A stretch of 64,000 nt of DNA, taken from contig NZ_JAGMUK010000004.1 in the NCBI RefSeq assembly GCF_019049245.1, positions 1 through 64,000 of the forward strand, given 5' to 3'. The notes under the pieces were generated by a model, which made no database searches, was not told the origin of the DNA, and saw only the letters and a list, made by a program, of their open reading frames with translations. The DNA comes from Streptomyces sp. AC555_RSS877. GTDB lineage: Bacteria > Actinomycetota > Actinomycetes > Streptomycetales > Streptomycetaceae. Of the stretch, positions 43,227 to 51,412 are shown one piece after another. Numbering within the stretch: the first letter of the stretch is position 1; each line of letters starts with the position of its first letter. The position numbers and the translations under genes were made by a program.

Positions 43227-44024
43227 ATGCTCCTCACGATCGACGTAGGCAACACGCACACGGTTCTGGGTCTGTTCGACGGCGAGGACATCGTCGAACA
43301 CTGGCGGATCTCGACGGACGCGCGCCGGACGGCGGACGAGCTGGCGGTCCTCCTCCAGGGCCTGATGGGCATGCACCCCCTCCTCGGGGACGAACTGGGC
43401 GACGGCATCGACGGCATCGCGATCTGCGCGACGGTTCCGTCCGTCCTGCACGAGCTGCGCGAGGTGACGCGGCGGTACTACGGCGACGTGCCGGCCGTGC
43501 TGGTCGAGCCGGGCGTCAAGACCGGCGTACCGATCCTGACCGACAACCCCAAGGAGGTCGGCGCGGACCGGATCATCAACGCGGTCGCCGCGGTCGAGCT
43601 GTACGGGGGTCCCGCGATCGTCGTGGACTTCGGTACGGCCACGACCTTCGACGCGGTCTCCGCGCGCGGGGAGTACGTCGGCGGTGTCATCGCACCCGGT
43701 ATCGAGATCTCCGTCGAGGCGTTGGGGGTCAAGGGGGCGCAGCTCCGGAAGATCGAGGTGGCCCGGCCGCGGAGCGTCATCGGCAAGAACACCGTCGAGG
43801 CCATGCAGGCGGGGATCATCTACGGGTTTGCGGGCCAGGTGGACGGAGTGGTGAGCCGCATGGCCCGGGAGCTCGCCGAGGATCCCGAGGACGTCACGGT
43901 GATCGCCACCGGGGGACTGGCGCCGATGGTGCTGGGTGAGTCTTCCGTGATCGACGAGCACGAGCCGTGGCTGACGTTGATCGGGTTGCGCCTGGTGTAC
44001 GAGCGGAACGTGTCCCGCATGTGA
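43227..44024 (+). CDS. coaX: Type III pantothenate kinase
   Basis: This 265-residue kinase phosphorylates pantothenate, the first step from pantothenate to CoA. The ASKHA-fold ATP-binding motifs are DVGNTHTVLGLFDG (6-19), VDFGTATTFDAV with the catalytic aspartate, and GGVIAPGIEIS. It is insensitive to CoA feedback in characterised family members. The ATG at 43227 is five bases after the nadC stop, so it belongs to the operon. Both CoA and NAD synthesis are thus coordinated in one transcript. Confidence 0.96.
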   Translation: MLLTIDVGNTHTVLGLFDGEDIVEHWRISTDARRTADELAVLLQGLMGMHPLLGDELGDGIDGIAICATVPSVLHELREVTRRYYGDVPAVLVEPGVKTGVPILTDNPKEVGADRIINAVAAVELYGGPAIVVDFGTATTFDAVSARGEYVGGVIAPGIEISVEALGVKGAQLRKIEVARPRSVIGKNTVEAMQAGIIYGFAGQVDGVVSRMARELAEDPEDVTVIATGGLAPMVLGESSVIDEHEPWLTLIGLRLVYERNVSRM

Positions 44025-44199
44025 GCGGCGGCGTGGGGGCCGGCGCCAGGTGTTCCCACCCCGCCGCCCCTGCCCGTACCCGGTCGTGCGGGCGCGGCGG
44101 CGGCGAGGCCGGGAGCCGGGCGCGTCCGCCCGGGTGGCTCGTGCGCCACACCCGGCTGACTTATGTCGAATTTGTCTGATTAGCGCGTATCGTCGCCGC

Positions 44200-44943
44200 A
44201 TGCCCACGCCATACGGATCCCGCGGCGGCATGGCGTTCGGTGTGGAGGAGCTGCGTGTGCTCCGCCGCGCTCTCGCCCTCGCCCTGCACCCCACGCCCGC
44301 CTCGGCCGAGGACGTTCAGGAATGCCTCCGCCTCGCCGAGTCCCTCGACGAGGCGACGCGCGAGGGCGCCCGGCTGCGTGCCTTCCTGGTGGCCGACCTC
44401 GCCCGCTACCGCGCCGCCCTGCCCGGCACAGCCGCCGGCTACCTCACACTCCTGGAGGAGGCGCTGAGCGCCGGGTACCGCCCGGAACCCGACGACCTGG
44501 CCGCGCTCCGCGCCCTGCGGGGCAACCCGGTCGCGGCCACCCTCCTGCACCGCTGCCAGACCCTGGCCGAGCAGGACGTACGGGCCCGCCTGGCCCGCCG
44601 CGGAGGACGCACAGTGGTTTGGTCCACCCCGATGGTGCCCGCCTCCCGTACCCGTCTTCTGGCGCTGCCAGGGGGGCTCTCCGCGGCTCCCGAGGGCCCC
44701 GCCGCGAGCCGGGATGCCCGGCCTCTCGGTGGCGGTCTCGCCAAGGAACCCGCCCCCGGTCCCGTCAAGAAGCCCGCACAGAAGCCGGGTGAACGGCCCG
44801 CACAGCCCGAGCGACCCGCTCCCAAGCCGGCGGTGCCCGACGCTCCCAAGCCCGCGCGGCCCATTCCCACCCCCGGCGAGGTCTTCCCCCGCCGCAAGCC
44901 GTCGCCACCGCCCGCCGACTCGCAGCAGCGTGCCGCCGGCTGA
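44200..44943 (+). CDS. Conserved hypothetical protein with Pro/Ala-rich tail
   Basis: The product (247 residues) has a helical N-terminal domain (VEELRVLRRALALALHPTPASAEDVQECLRLAESLDEATREG, and VADLARYRAALPGTAAGYLTLLEEAL) and a Pro/Lys/Ala-rich C-terminal 90 residues (PAPGPVKKPAQKPG and repeats of PKPAxP), likely disordered. No signal peptide or transmembrane helix is present. I recognise it only as a conserved Streptomyces protein. An ATG at 44230 (MAFGVEELRV) is an alternative start. The upstream gap is A/T enriched. Confidence 0.8.
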   Translation: MPTPYGSRGGMAFGVEELRVLRRALALALHPTPASAEDVQECLRLAESLDEATREGARLRAFLVADLARYRAALPGTAAGYLTLLEEALSAGYRPEPDDLAALRALRGNPVAATLLHRCQTLAEQDVRARLARRGGRTVVWSTPMVPASRTRLLALPGGLSAAPEGPAASRDARPLGGGLAKEPAPGPVKKPAQKPGERPAQPERPAPKPAVPDAPKPARPIPTPGEVFPRRKPSPPPADSQQRAAG

Positions 44944-45009
44944 AGCGTTCCGGCCCGATTCGCCCCACCCCGGCCCGGCCGTCATCCGGCCCGTGGCTAC
45001 TCTGGACGT

Positions 45010-45195
45010 ATGGACTACGTCTCCGCGCTCGTGCCCCCGGTCGTCATGGCCGTGTTCTTCATCGGTTTGATCCGGGTGATCGTGAAGACCCAGGGTGGCG
45101 CCAACAAGGCCAAGGAGGACGCGGCCGTGGACGCCGCCCTCGCGCGCGTGGAGGGTGACCGCCAGGCCTCCGCCTCCGCCAGGACCGAGGCCTGA
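45010..45195 (+). CDS. Small single-pass membrane protein
   Basis: The 61-residue product has one hydrophobic helix (VSALVPPVVMAVFFIGLIRV) followed by a charged cytoplasmic tail rich in Lys, Ala and Glu (NKAKEDAAVDAALARVEGDRQ). An ATG and conserved-looking coding bias support it, and the gene ends just before a strong terminator. Short proteins of this type are conserved in Streptomyces. The function is unknown. Confidence 0.75.
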   Translation: MDYVSALVPPVVMAVFFIGLIRVIVKTQGGANKAKEDAAVDAALARVEGDRQASASARTEA

Positions 45196-45211
45196 GAGCA
45201 CCGCTCTCACC

Positions 45212-45252
45212 GGCGTACGGCTCGTGGATTCCTCGAGCTGTACGCCCTTTTT
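45212..45252 (+). terminator. Intrinsic terminator after the small membrane protein gene
   Basis: The stem GGCGTACGGCTCG pairs with CGAGCTGTACGCC (one G-U), with a 9-base loop followed by CTTTTT. It begins 17 bases after the stop codon. This is one of two terminators in the window with a clear U-tract. Confidence 0.9.
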
Positions 45253-45321
45253 GTGTTGTTTGTCGATGAAAGCGCACGTCCCTCATGCCAATGCCGGGAA
45301 TTCCCACTATTGTGCTGAGCT

Positions 45322-45765
45322 GTGCCTCGCCCATTGGGAGAACTCGAAGACGCGGTCATGACGCGGGTGTGGAAGTGGAACCGCCCGGTCACCGTTCGAG
45401 AAGTCCTGGAAGACCTTCAGCAGGAACGGTCCATCGCCTACACCACGGTGATGACCGTTTTGGACAATCTCCATCAGAAGGGCTGGGTGCGCCGTGAGGC
45501 GGAAGGCCGGGCCTATCGATATGAGGCGGTCTCCACCCGGGCCGCCTACGCCGCCGCGTTGATGAACGACGCCTGGTCGCAGAGCGACAACCCCGCCGCC
45601 GCTCTCGTCGCCTTCTTCGGGATGATGAGCGAGGAACAGCGGCTCGCCCTCAGGGACGCCGTCCGGATCGTGGAGGGACCGGAAACGCCCGAAGCCGCTC
45701 CGCCGGCCGCCACGCATACTGCCGAGGAGAACCCCGGCTCGGCAGCGGAGGGCGACGGGCGATAG
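45322..45765 (+). CDS. BlaI/MecI/CopY-type transcriptional repressor
   Basis: This 147-residue winged-helix protein has the BlaI layout: MPRPLGELEDAVMTRVWKWNRPVTVREVLEDL, then the recognition region SIAYTTVMTVLDNLHQKGWV and a C-terminal dimer helix. No BlaR-like sensor protease is encoded beside it. Related orphan regulators in actinobacteria control membrane or respiration genes. The start is a GTG with a weak ribosome site. It is followed nine bases later by the acetyltransferase gene, so they are probably cotranscribed. Confidence 0.88.
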   Translation: MPRPLGELEDAVMTRVWKWNRPVTVREVLEDLQQERSIAYTTVMTVLDNLHQKGWVRREAEGRAYRYEAVSTRAAYAAALMNDAWSQSDNPAAALVAFFGMMSEEQRLALRDAVRIVEGPETPEAAPPAATHTAEENPGSAAEGDGR

Positions 45766-45774
45766 CGTCCGCAC

Positions 45775-46335
45775 ATGTCAGCAGAGAGCTCAGCGGAGAG
45801 TGCCTCGGCGGAGAGTCCCGAAGTCACCGCAAAAGCCATCACCGTCCGGCGGGCCCGTACCGGCGATGTCCAGGCCGTACGACGCCTCCTTGACGCGTAC
45901 GTCCGCGGCGGCATCCTGCTCGACAAAGCGATGGTCACGCTTTACGAGGACATCCAGGAGTTCTGGGTCGCCGAACGGGACGACAACGCCGAGGTCGTCG
46001 GCTGTGGCGCCCTGCATGTGATGTGGGAAGACCTCGCGGAAGTGCGCACTCTCGCCGTGAAGCCCGGACTGAAGGGCGCCGGTGTCGGACATCAGTTGCT
46101 GGAGAAGTTGCTGCACACCGCGCGCTGGCTCGGCGTTCGCCGCGTTTTTTGTCTGACCTTCGAAGTGGACTTCTTCGGCAAGCACGGCTTCGTCGAGATC
46201 GGTGAGACGCCCGTTGACACCGATGTCTACGCGGAGCTCCTGCGTTCCTATGACGAAGGCGTGGCAGAGTTCCTCGGTCTCGAACGGGTGAAACCGAACA
46301 CCTTGGGCAACAGCCGGATGCTTCTGCATCTGTGA
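45775..46335 (+). CDS. GNAT amino-acid N-acetyltransferase (ArgA-like)
   Basis: This 186-residue protein matches the short N-acetylglutamate synthase class of actinobacteria: an ITVRRARTGDVQAVRRLLD start, VRTLAVKPGLKGAGVGHQLLEKL with the acetyl-CoA loop, and FCLTFEVDFFGKHGFVEIG. Such proteins acetylate glutamate as the first step of arginine synthesis. About 20 Ser/Ala/Glu residues precede the domain. The ATG at 45775 is used. It is likely cotranscribed with the BlaI-like gene. Confidence 0.87.
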   Translation: MSAESSAESASAESPEVTAKAITVRRARTGDVQAVRRLLDAYVRGGILLDKAMVTLYEDIQEFWVAERDDNAEVVGCGALHVMWEDLAEVRTLAVKPGLKGAGVGHQLLEKLLHTARWLGVRRVFCLTFEVDFFGKHGFVEIGETPVDTDVYAELLRSYDEGVAEFLGLERVKPNTLGNSRMLLHL

Positions 46336-46520
46336 TCGACTGGCGGGACAAGCCCCCAAGGGACGTCAAGACAAGGGTCCGCAAGGGAGCCCTATTCCGG
46401 CCGGACTCGCCCTGCCCAGGTTCCCTATGTCCGAAACGCGCATGTTTCCGGACTGGAGCGGGCCCGTCAGTCTCTGCCGGGGGTTTGTGTTTTTCCGGCA
46501 AAAGCGGTTTGCTTTCCGAC

Positions 46521-46542
46521 GTACTGCAGTACTGCATATAAC
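46521..46542 (+). promoter_or_regulatory. lsr2 promoter region with overlapping palindromes
   Basis: The 8-base unit GTACTGCA occurs twice in tandem (46521-46536), making the perfect palindromes GTACTGCAGTAC (46521-46532) and TGCAGTACTGCA (46525-46536). TATAAC (46537-46542) directly follows and looks like a -10; a TTTCCG 18 bases upstream of it could be the -35. The repeats would lie in the spacer, an operator position. Confidence 0.5.
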
Positions 46543-46608
46543 AGGGGACGGCGAAACGGCGGACGCCGCGACCCCCGACCCAGAAGTTTTTGGATGAAAG
46601 GAAATCCG

Positions 46609-46944
46609 GTGGCACAGAAGGTTCAGGTCCTTCTTGTCGATGACATCGACGGCGGCGAGGCGGACGAGACCGTCACGTTCGCGCTGGACGGCAAGACGTA
46701 CGAGATCGATCTCACGACCGCCAATGCGGACAAGCTGCGTGGTCTTCTCGACCCTTACGTGAAGGGCGGTCGTCGTACCGGAGGCCGTACTTCGGGTGGG
46801 CGTGGAAAGGCACGTGCCGCTTCCGGTGGCAGCCAGGACACCGCGCAGATTCGCGCGTGGGCCAAGGAGAACGGTTACGAGGTCAATGACCGCGGCCGCG
46901 TTCCGGCGACGATTCGCAAGGCATACGAGGACGCCAACGGCTGA
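46609..46944 (+). CDS. lsr2: Nucleoid-associated xenogeneic silencer Lsr2
   Basis: This 111-residue H-NS-like protein binds A/T-rich minor grooves, bridges DNA and silences foreign and specialised-metabolite genes. The N-terminal dimerisation domain (AQKVQVLLVDDIDGGEADETVTFALDGKTYEIDL) and the C-terminal binding domain (TAQIRAWAKENGYEVNDRGRVPATIRKAYEDA, with the RGR AT-hook-like tripeptide) are intact. The link is rich in Gly and Arg. The GTG start (AAAGGA seven bases upstream) is preferred over an ATG at 46594. The gene is convergent with the SCO3374-type gene. Confidence 0.97.
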   Translation: MAQKVQVLLVDDIDGGEADETVTFALDGKTYEIDLTTANADKLRGLLDPYVKGGRRTGGRTSGGRGKARAASGGSQDTAQIRAWAKENGYEVNDRGRVPATIRKAYEDANG

Positions 46945-46960
46945 TCACGGCCTACGGCAC

Positions 46961-47638
46961 TTACGAGCGGGCGAGCTGCCCGGCGCATGCGCGTCGCAGC
47001 CGCAGGCGGTGGCACTGTGCTGCCATGGTGTCCACCACTCGTGCGAGATCGGGGGCGCCCCCTCCGCCCCCCACGGCCGACAACGTCGGCAGCGAGGCCT
47101 CGACCTCGTACCCGGGCTCGGGGGGCCGCAGCCATACGGCGGCCCCCTGCACGGCTCCCGAGCAGCGCCGGCCCGGCGGCAGCGGCGCGTCCATCACGCC
47201 GCCTTCGCCGATCGCCGTGAGGTCGAGCGTCAGCGCTCCCCACTCCAGCCAGGCCAGGACTCCGGGCAGTTCCTCCGTGCTGCCCGCAGCCACCAGCAGC
47301 CGCATCCGGTCACCCTGAAGGGCCACCGGAGAGCCCGGCGACAGGTGGCGAAGCGCCGCGTGACCCGCCTCGGCCGGCACCTCGAGGACGTCGAAACGCA
47401 GGCCCACGGACAGCCGTACCGGAGCCCCTGGCGTCCGTAGTGGAGCGCCTGGCGTCCGTAGCGGAACCCCTGGCGTTCCGAGGACCCCGTTTCCGGGGGA
47501 TCCGGGGTGTGCGGGCACTGTCGGCCAGCCCAGTTCGTTCTCGTACCACCGGCGGACCTGATCGCTCGAATCGAGCGGCTGTCGGGGGCGGGGGACCGTG
47601 GTGAGTTCGGTGGTGACCGGGGGGAGGGTGCCAACCAT
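46961..47638 (-). CDS. SCO3374-type hypothetical protein
   Basis: The 225-residue product matches the Streptomyces protein set named after SCO3374, always found between lsr2 and clpC. It has VRRWYENELGWPTVPA near the start and GLRFDVLEVPAEAGHAALRHL in the middle, reminiscent of the bifunctional primase/polymerase N-terminal fold; I cannot confirm that relation. A short repeat (TPGAPLRTPGAP) at about residues 55-77 stems from a 21-bp tandem repeat. The ATG at 47638 was chosen; the function is unknown. It is divergent from clpC. Confidence 0.75.
   Translation of the reverse strand: MVGTLPPVTTELTTVPRPRQPLDSSDQVRRWYENELGWPTVPAHPGSPGNGVLGTPGVPLRTPGAPLRTPGAPVRLSVGLRFDVLEVPAEAGHAALRHLSPGSPVALQGDRMRLLVAAGSTEELPGVLAWLEWGALTLDLTAIGEGGVMDAPLPPGRRCSGAVQGAAVWLRPPEPGYEVEASLPTLSAVGGGGGAPDLARVVDTMAAQCHRLRLRRACAGQLARS
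47422..47484 (-). repeat. 21-bp tandem repeat inside the SCO3374-type gene
   Basis: Three units resembling GGAGCGCCTGGCGTCCGTAG follow one another. They encode PLRTPGA-like repeats. Unit number may vary between strains. Confidence 0.6.
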
Positions 47639-47744
47639 GCCAAGTGCAACCGTCGAAAGAGCCCGCGAGTTACGCTGAGTGTGCTGGAGATTGCGCAGAG
47701 TGCCGGAAAAAGTGACCTGTAGGGGCGCGGGGAGGAACAAGGTT

Positions 47745-47758
47745 GTTCGCCCATAGCG
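47745..47758 (+). promoter_or_regulatory. ClgR-like box 1
   Basis: GTTCGC-CCATA-GCG matches the GTTCGC-N5-GCG core described for Streptomyces ClgR. It also fits the CGC-Y-N-A-N-R-GCG form from corynebacteria. It is 311 bp before clpC. Confidence 0.65.
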
Positions 47759-47850
47759 GAGGGAATCAGGGCGCGCGGCATGGAGTGTCAGTCCCAGCGG
47801 GTAAGACTTCCCTAGTGGGAGGGGGCGACACGCAGGACAGGCCGTCTCAC

Positions 47851-47864
47851 GTTCGCCATCGGCG
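47851..47864 (+). promoter_or_regulatory. ClgR-like box 2
   Basis: GTTCGC-CATCG-GCG again matches the GTTCGC-N5-GCG core, 106 bp after the first box, in the same orientation. ClgR controls clp genes in Streptomyces, and two boxes upstream of clpC fit that role. Confidence 0.65.
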
Positions 47865-48068
47865 TACTGATGGTAGGGGTAACTGCTTGGCCTGCGGGAA
47901 CATCGTCTCGCACCATCAGGTTGGAGCAGATGTCGGCGTTCGGGGTCAGGAGGCCAAGGACGGTGTCGGCAGTTGGAATGAGCGGTCCCCGCTTGCGGGA
48001 CTAAGCTGCGGAAGGACAGGGAGGGGAAGTTCCCCCCACTGCCTGACCGCTCTGAGGAGCGATTAACG

Positions 48069-50594
48069 ATGTTCGAGAGGTTCACCGACCGCGCGCGGCG
48101 GGTTGTCGTCCTGGCTCAGGAAGAAGCCCGGATGCTCAACCACAACTACATCGGCACCGAGCACATCCTCCTGGGCCTGATCCACGAGGGTGAGGGTGTC
48201 GCCGCCAAGGCCCTTGAGAGCCTCGGGATTTCGCTCGAGGCGGTCCGCCAGCAGGTGGAGGAGATCATCGGGCAGGGGCAGCAGGCCCCGTCCGGGCACA
48301 TCCCCTTCACCCCCCGTGCCAAGAAGGTCCTGGAGCTGTCGCTCCGCGAGGCTCTTCAGCTGGGCCACAACTACATCGGCACGGAGCACATCCTGCTCGG
48401 CCTGATCCGTGAGGGCGAGGGCGTCGCCGCCCAGGTCCTGGTCAAGCTGGGCGCAGATCTCAACCGGGTGCGGCAGCAGGTCATCCAGCTGCTCTCCGGA
48501 TACCAGGGCAAGGAGACCGCCGCCGCCGGCGGGCCTGCCGAGGGCACGCCCTCGACGTCCCTGGTCCTCGACCAGTTCGGCCGGAACCTCACCCAGGCCG
48601 CTCGTGAGTCCAAGCTCGACCCGGTCATCGGGCGCGAGAAGGAGATCGAGCGGGTCATGCAGGTGCTGTCCCGCCGCACCAAGAACAACCCGGTCCTGAT
48701 CGGTGAGCCCGGCGTCGGCAAGACCGCCGTCGTCGAGGGCCTCGCCCAGGCCATCGTCAAGGGCGAGGTGCCCGAGACCCTCAAGGACAAGCACCTCTAC
48801 ACCCTGGACCTCGGCGCGCTGGTCGCCGGCTCCCGCTACCGCGGTGACTTCGAAGAGCGCCTGAAGAAGGTCCTCAAGGAGATCCGCACCCGCGGCGACA
48901 TCATTCTGTTCATCGACGAGCTGCACACGCTGGTCGGTGCGGGTGCCGCCGAGGGCGCCATCGACGCCGCTTCGATCCTGAAGCCGATGCTGGCCCGCGG
49001 TGAGCTGCAGACCATCGGTGCGACGACGCTGGACGAGTACCGCAAGCACCTGGAGAAGGACGCGGCTCTCGAGCGCCGCTTCCAGCCCATCCAGGTCGCG
49101 GAGCCGTCCCTGCCGCACACCATCGAGATCCTCAAGGGTCTGCGCGACCGGTACGAGGCGCACCACCGCGTCTCCATCACGGACGAGGCGCTGGTCCAGG
49201 CCGCCACGCTGGCCGACCGGTACATCTCGGACCGCTTCCTGCCGGACAAGGCGATCGACCTGATCGACGAGGCCGGTTCCCGGATGCGTATCCGCCGGAT
49301 GACCGCGCCGCCGGACCTGCGCGAGTTCGACGAGAAGATCGCCGGCGTCCGCCGCGACAAGGAGTCCGCGATCGACTCGCAGGACTTCGAGAAGGCCGCT
49401 TCTCTCCGCGACAAGGAGAAGCAGCTGCTCGCCGCGAAGGCCAAGCGCGAGAAGGAGTGGAAGGCCGGCGACATGGACGTCGTCGCCGAGGTCGACGGCG
49501 AGCTGATCGCCGAGGTCCTCGCGACCGCCACCGGCATCCCGGTCTTCAAGCTGACCGAGGAGGAGTCCTCGCGTCTGCTGCGCATGGAGGACGAGCTCCA
49601 CAAGCGGGTCATCGGCCAGGTCGACGCCGTCAAGGCGCTGTCCAAGGCGATCCGTCGTACGCGTGCCGGTCTGAAGGACCCGAAGCGTCCCGGTGGTTCG
49701 TTCATCTTCGCCGGCCCGTCCGGTGTCGGTAAGACCGAGCTGTCCAAGGCGCTCGCCGAGTTCCTCTTCGGTGACGAGGACGCGCTGATCTCCCTCGACA
49801 TGTCGGAGTTCAGCGAGAAGCACACAGTGTCGCGCCTGTTCGGTTCGCCTCCCGGATACGTGGGCTACGAAGAGGGCGGCCAGCTGACCGAGAAGGTCCG
49901 CCGCAAGCCGTTCTCCGTCGTCCTCTTCGACGAGGTCGAGAAGGCCCACCCGGACATCTTCAACTCGCTGCTGCAGATCCTGGAGGACGGTCGCCTGACC
50001 GACTCCCAGGGCCGGGTCGTCGACTTCAAGAACACGGTCATCATCATGACGACCAACCTCGGCACCCGGGACATCTCCAAGGGCTTCAACCTGGGCTTCG
50101 CGGCCTCGGGCGACAAGAAGTCCAACTACGAGCGCATGAAGAACAAGGTCTCGGACGAGCTCAAGCAGCACTTCCGCCCCGAGTTCCTCAACCGCGTCGA
50201 CGACGTCGTCGTCTTCCCGCAGCTGACGCAGGCGGACATCCTGCGGATCGTCGACCTGATGATCGGCAAGGTCGACGAGCGCCTGAAGGACCGGGACATG
50301 GGCATCGAGCTCTCCCAGTCCGCCAAGGAGCTGCTGTCCAAGAAGGGTTACGACCCGGTGCTGGGTGCGCGTCCGCTGCGTCGCACCATCCAGCGCGAGA
50401 TCGAGGACTCGCTGTCGGAGAAGATCCTCTTCGGCGAGCTGCGTCCCGGTCACATCGTGGTCGTGGACACCGAGGGCGAGGGCGAGACCGCCACCTTCAC
50501 CTTCCGGGGTGAGGAGAAGTCGGCACTGCCGGACGTTCCGCCGATCGAGCAGGCGGCCGGTGGGGCAGGTCCCAACCTGAGCAAGGACGCGTAA
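48069..50594 (+). CDS. clpC: Clp protease ATPase subunit ClpC
   Basis: This 841-residue Hsp100 AAA+ unfoldase feeds substrates to ClpP. The N-domain has two Clp repeats ([30 protein letters not shown] and the matching copy). D1 has Walker A GEPGVGKT, a UvrB/middle region ([28 protein letters not shown]) marks ClpC rather than ClpA, and D2 has GPSGVGKTE followed by the ClpP-contact loop NLGF-like segment (FNLGFA). The ATG has GAGGAGCG upstream. It is essential in Streptomyces and is probably controlled by ClgR. Confidence 0.98.
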   Translation: MFERFTDRARRVVVLAQEEARMLNHNYIGTEHILLGLIHEGEGVAAKALESLGISLEAVRQQVEEIIGQGQQAPSGHIPFTPRAKKVLELSLREALQLGHNYIGTEHILLGLIREGEGVAAQVLVKLGADLNRVRQQVIQLLSGYQGKETAAAGGPAEGTPSTSLVLDQFGRNLTQAARESKLDPVIGREKEIERVMQVLSRRTKNNPVLIGEPGVGKTAVVEGLAQAIVKGEVPETLKDKHLYTLDLGALVAGSRYRGDFEERLKKVLKEIRTRGDIILFIDELHTLVGAGAAEGAIDAASILKPMLARGELQTIGATTLDEYRKHLEKDAALERRFQPIQVAEPSLPHTIEILKGLRDRYEAHHRVSITDEALVQAATLADRYISDRFLPDKAIDLIDEAGSRMRIRRMTAPPDLREFDEKIAGVRRDKESAIDSQDFEKAASLRDKEKQLLAAKAKREKEWKAGDMDVVAEVDGELIAEVLATATGIPVFKLTEEESSRLLRMEDELHKRVIGQVDAVKALSKAIRRTRAGLKDPKRPGGSFIFAGPSGVGKTELSKALAEFLFGDEDALISLDMSEFSEKHTVSRLFGSPPGYVGYEEGGQLTEKVRRKPFSVVLFDEVEKAHPDIFNSLLQILEDGRLTDSQGRVVDFKNTVIIMTTNLGTRDISKGFNLGFAASGDKKSNYERMKNKVSDELKQHFRPEFLNRVDDVVVFPQLTQADILRIVDLMIGKVDERLKDRDMGIELSQSAKELLSKKGYDPVLGARPLRRTIQREIEDSLSEKILFGELRPGHIVVVDTEGEGETATFTFRGEEKSALPDVPPIEQAAGGAGPNLSKDA

Positions 50595-50608
50595 GCGTCA
50601 CGTACGAG

Positions 50609-50651
50609 AGGGGCCGCCCCGGGACTTCGGTTCCGGGGCGGCCCCTTTTTT
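50609..50651 (+). terminator. Intrinsic terminator of clpC
   Basis: AGGGGCCGCCCCGG pairs with CCGGGGCGGCCCCT around a UUCG-type tetraloop, followed by six T residues. This is the clearest rho-independent terminator in the window. Confidence 0.95.
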
Positions 50652-50672
50652 CGGCTCCAGCGCCGACCCAGC

Positions 50673-50716
50673 ACCGCTTCAGTGCCGCTTCAGTGCCGCT
50701 TCAGCGCGGCGTCAGC
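50673..50716. repeat. 11-bp tandem repeat between clpC and the HAD phosphatase gene
   Basis: Four units of GCCGCTTCAGT type follow one another (two perfect, two with changes). The period is near one helical turn. Nothing else is seen in this stretch. Confidence 0.55.
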
Positions 50717-50767
50717 GCCGGTCGAGGGTGCGGCTGGGGTCAGTCAGCCGGGATCAGTCGGCGGGTG

Positions 50768-51412
50768 TCAGGACAGCTGGCCTTCGTAGTCCGGCAGCTT
50801 GTACGTCTTCTCGGCGTGGCCGCCCGACAGGTCGGTGGCGTTGTTGCCGATGTTCGCGATGATCGTGTAGCCCTTGGACTCGATGTCGACGCGCTGGGCG
50901 GTCTTGTAGGCGGCGACGTCCTTGAAGAGGTCGACGAAGCTGCGGACGTAGAGGCCGGAGACCTCGTAGCCGACGTGCTCCAGGTTGTAGTCGGTCAGCG
51001 AGTAGATGATCCCGGGCCGGGCCGTCACGAAGAACAGGGCGACGCCGTGGTCCTGGGCGTACTCGGCGACGTCCAGGACCGGCTGGTTGGCCGGCGAGGG
51101 GTAGCTGAAGCCGAAGTCGGTCTCCAGGGTGGTGTTGTCGATGTCGAAGACGATCGCCTGCTTCTCGCCCGGCTTCGTGTTCGCTATCCGCTGCTTCAGG
51201 TAGGGCAGGGCCTGGCCCATCAGGGCCTGGCAGTCCTGCTGCCAGGTCGCGTAGTCGACGTCGGCGGCGGCGGCGGTGGCCGTGGCCGTGGCGGTCGTGG
51301 AGGTGCTGGTGGTCGTCGTCGCGGCCTCGGCGGGGACGGCCAGCGCCACGAGGGCGGCTGCTGAGACGGCGGTGACGGCTGCGCGGCGAGCCCAGGGGCG
51401 TCGTCGTGTCAT
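50768..51412 (-). CDS. Secreted HAD-family acid phosphatase
   Basis: This 214-residue exported protein has a twin-basic N-terminus (TRRRPWARRA) and a long hydrophobic core with AEA cleavage; a Thr/Ala-rich spacer follows. The HAD catalytic motif DIDNTTLE supplies the nucleophile aspartate and acid/base, with FVTARPG as motif II and KGYTIIANIGNNATDL as motif IV. It resembles class B acid phosphatases/lipoprotein e(P4). The substrate may be nucleotides or phosphosugars. The ATG start at 51412 is clear. Confidence 0.9.
   Translation of the reverse strand: MTRRRPWARRAAVTAVSAAALVALAVPAEAATTTTSTSTTATATATAAAADVDYATWQQDCQALMGQALPYLKQRIANTKPGEKQAIVFDIDNTTLETDFGFSYPSPANQPVLDVAEYAQDHGVALFFVTARPGIIYSLTDYNLEHVGYEVSGLYVRSFVDLFKDVAAYKTAQRVDIESKGYTIIANIGNNATDLSGGHAEKTYKLPDYEGQLS

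Larger units (their letters stand above)
47639..48068. other. 430-bp regulatory gap before clpC
   Basis: No coding sequence is convincing here. The region contains two ClgR-like boxes and must hold the clpC promoter and a promoter for the divergent SCO3374-type gene. The long distance to clpC suggests an untranslated leader or several promoters. Close to clpC, GAGGAGCG (48056-48062) is a clear ribosome site. Confidence 0.6.

Noticed and set aside
48063..50453. A 796-codon open frame on the minus strand
   Set aside because: It is antisense to clpC, a certain gene, and has no domain motifs or ribosome site.
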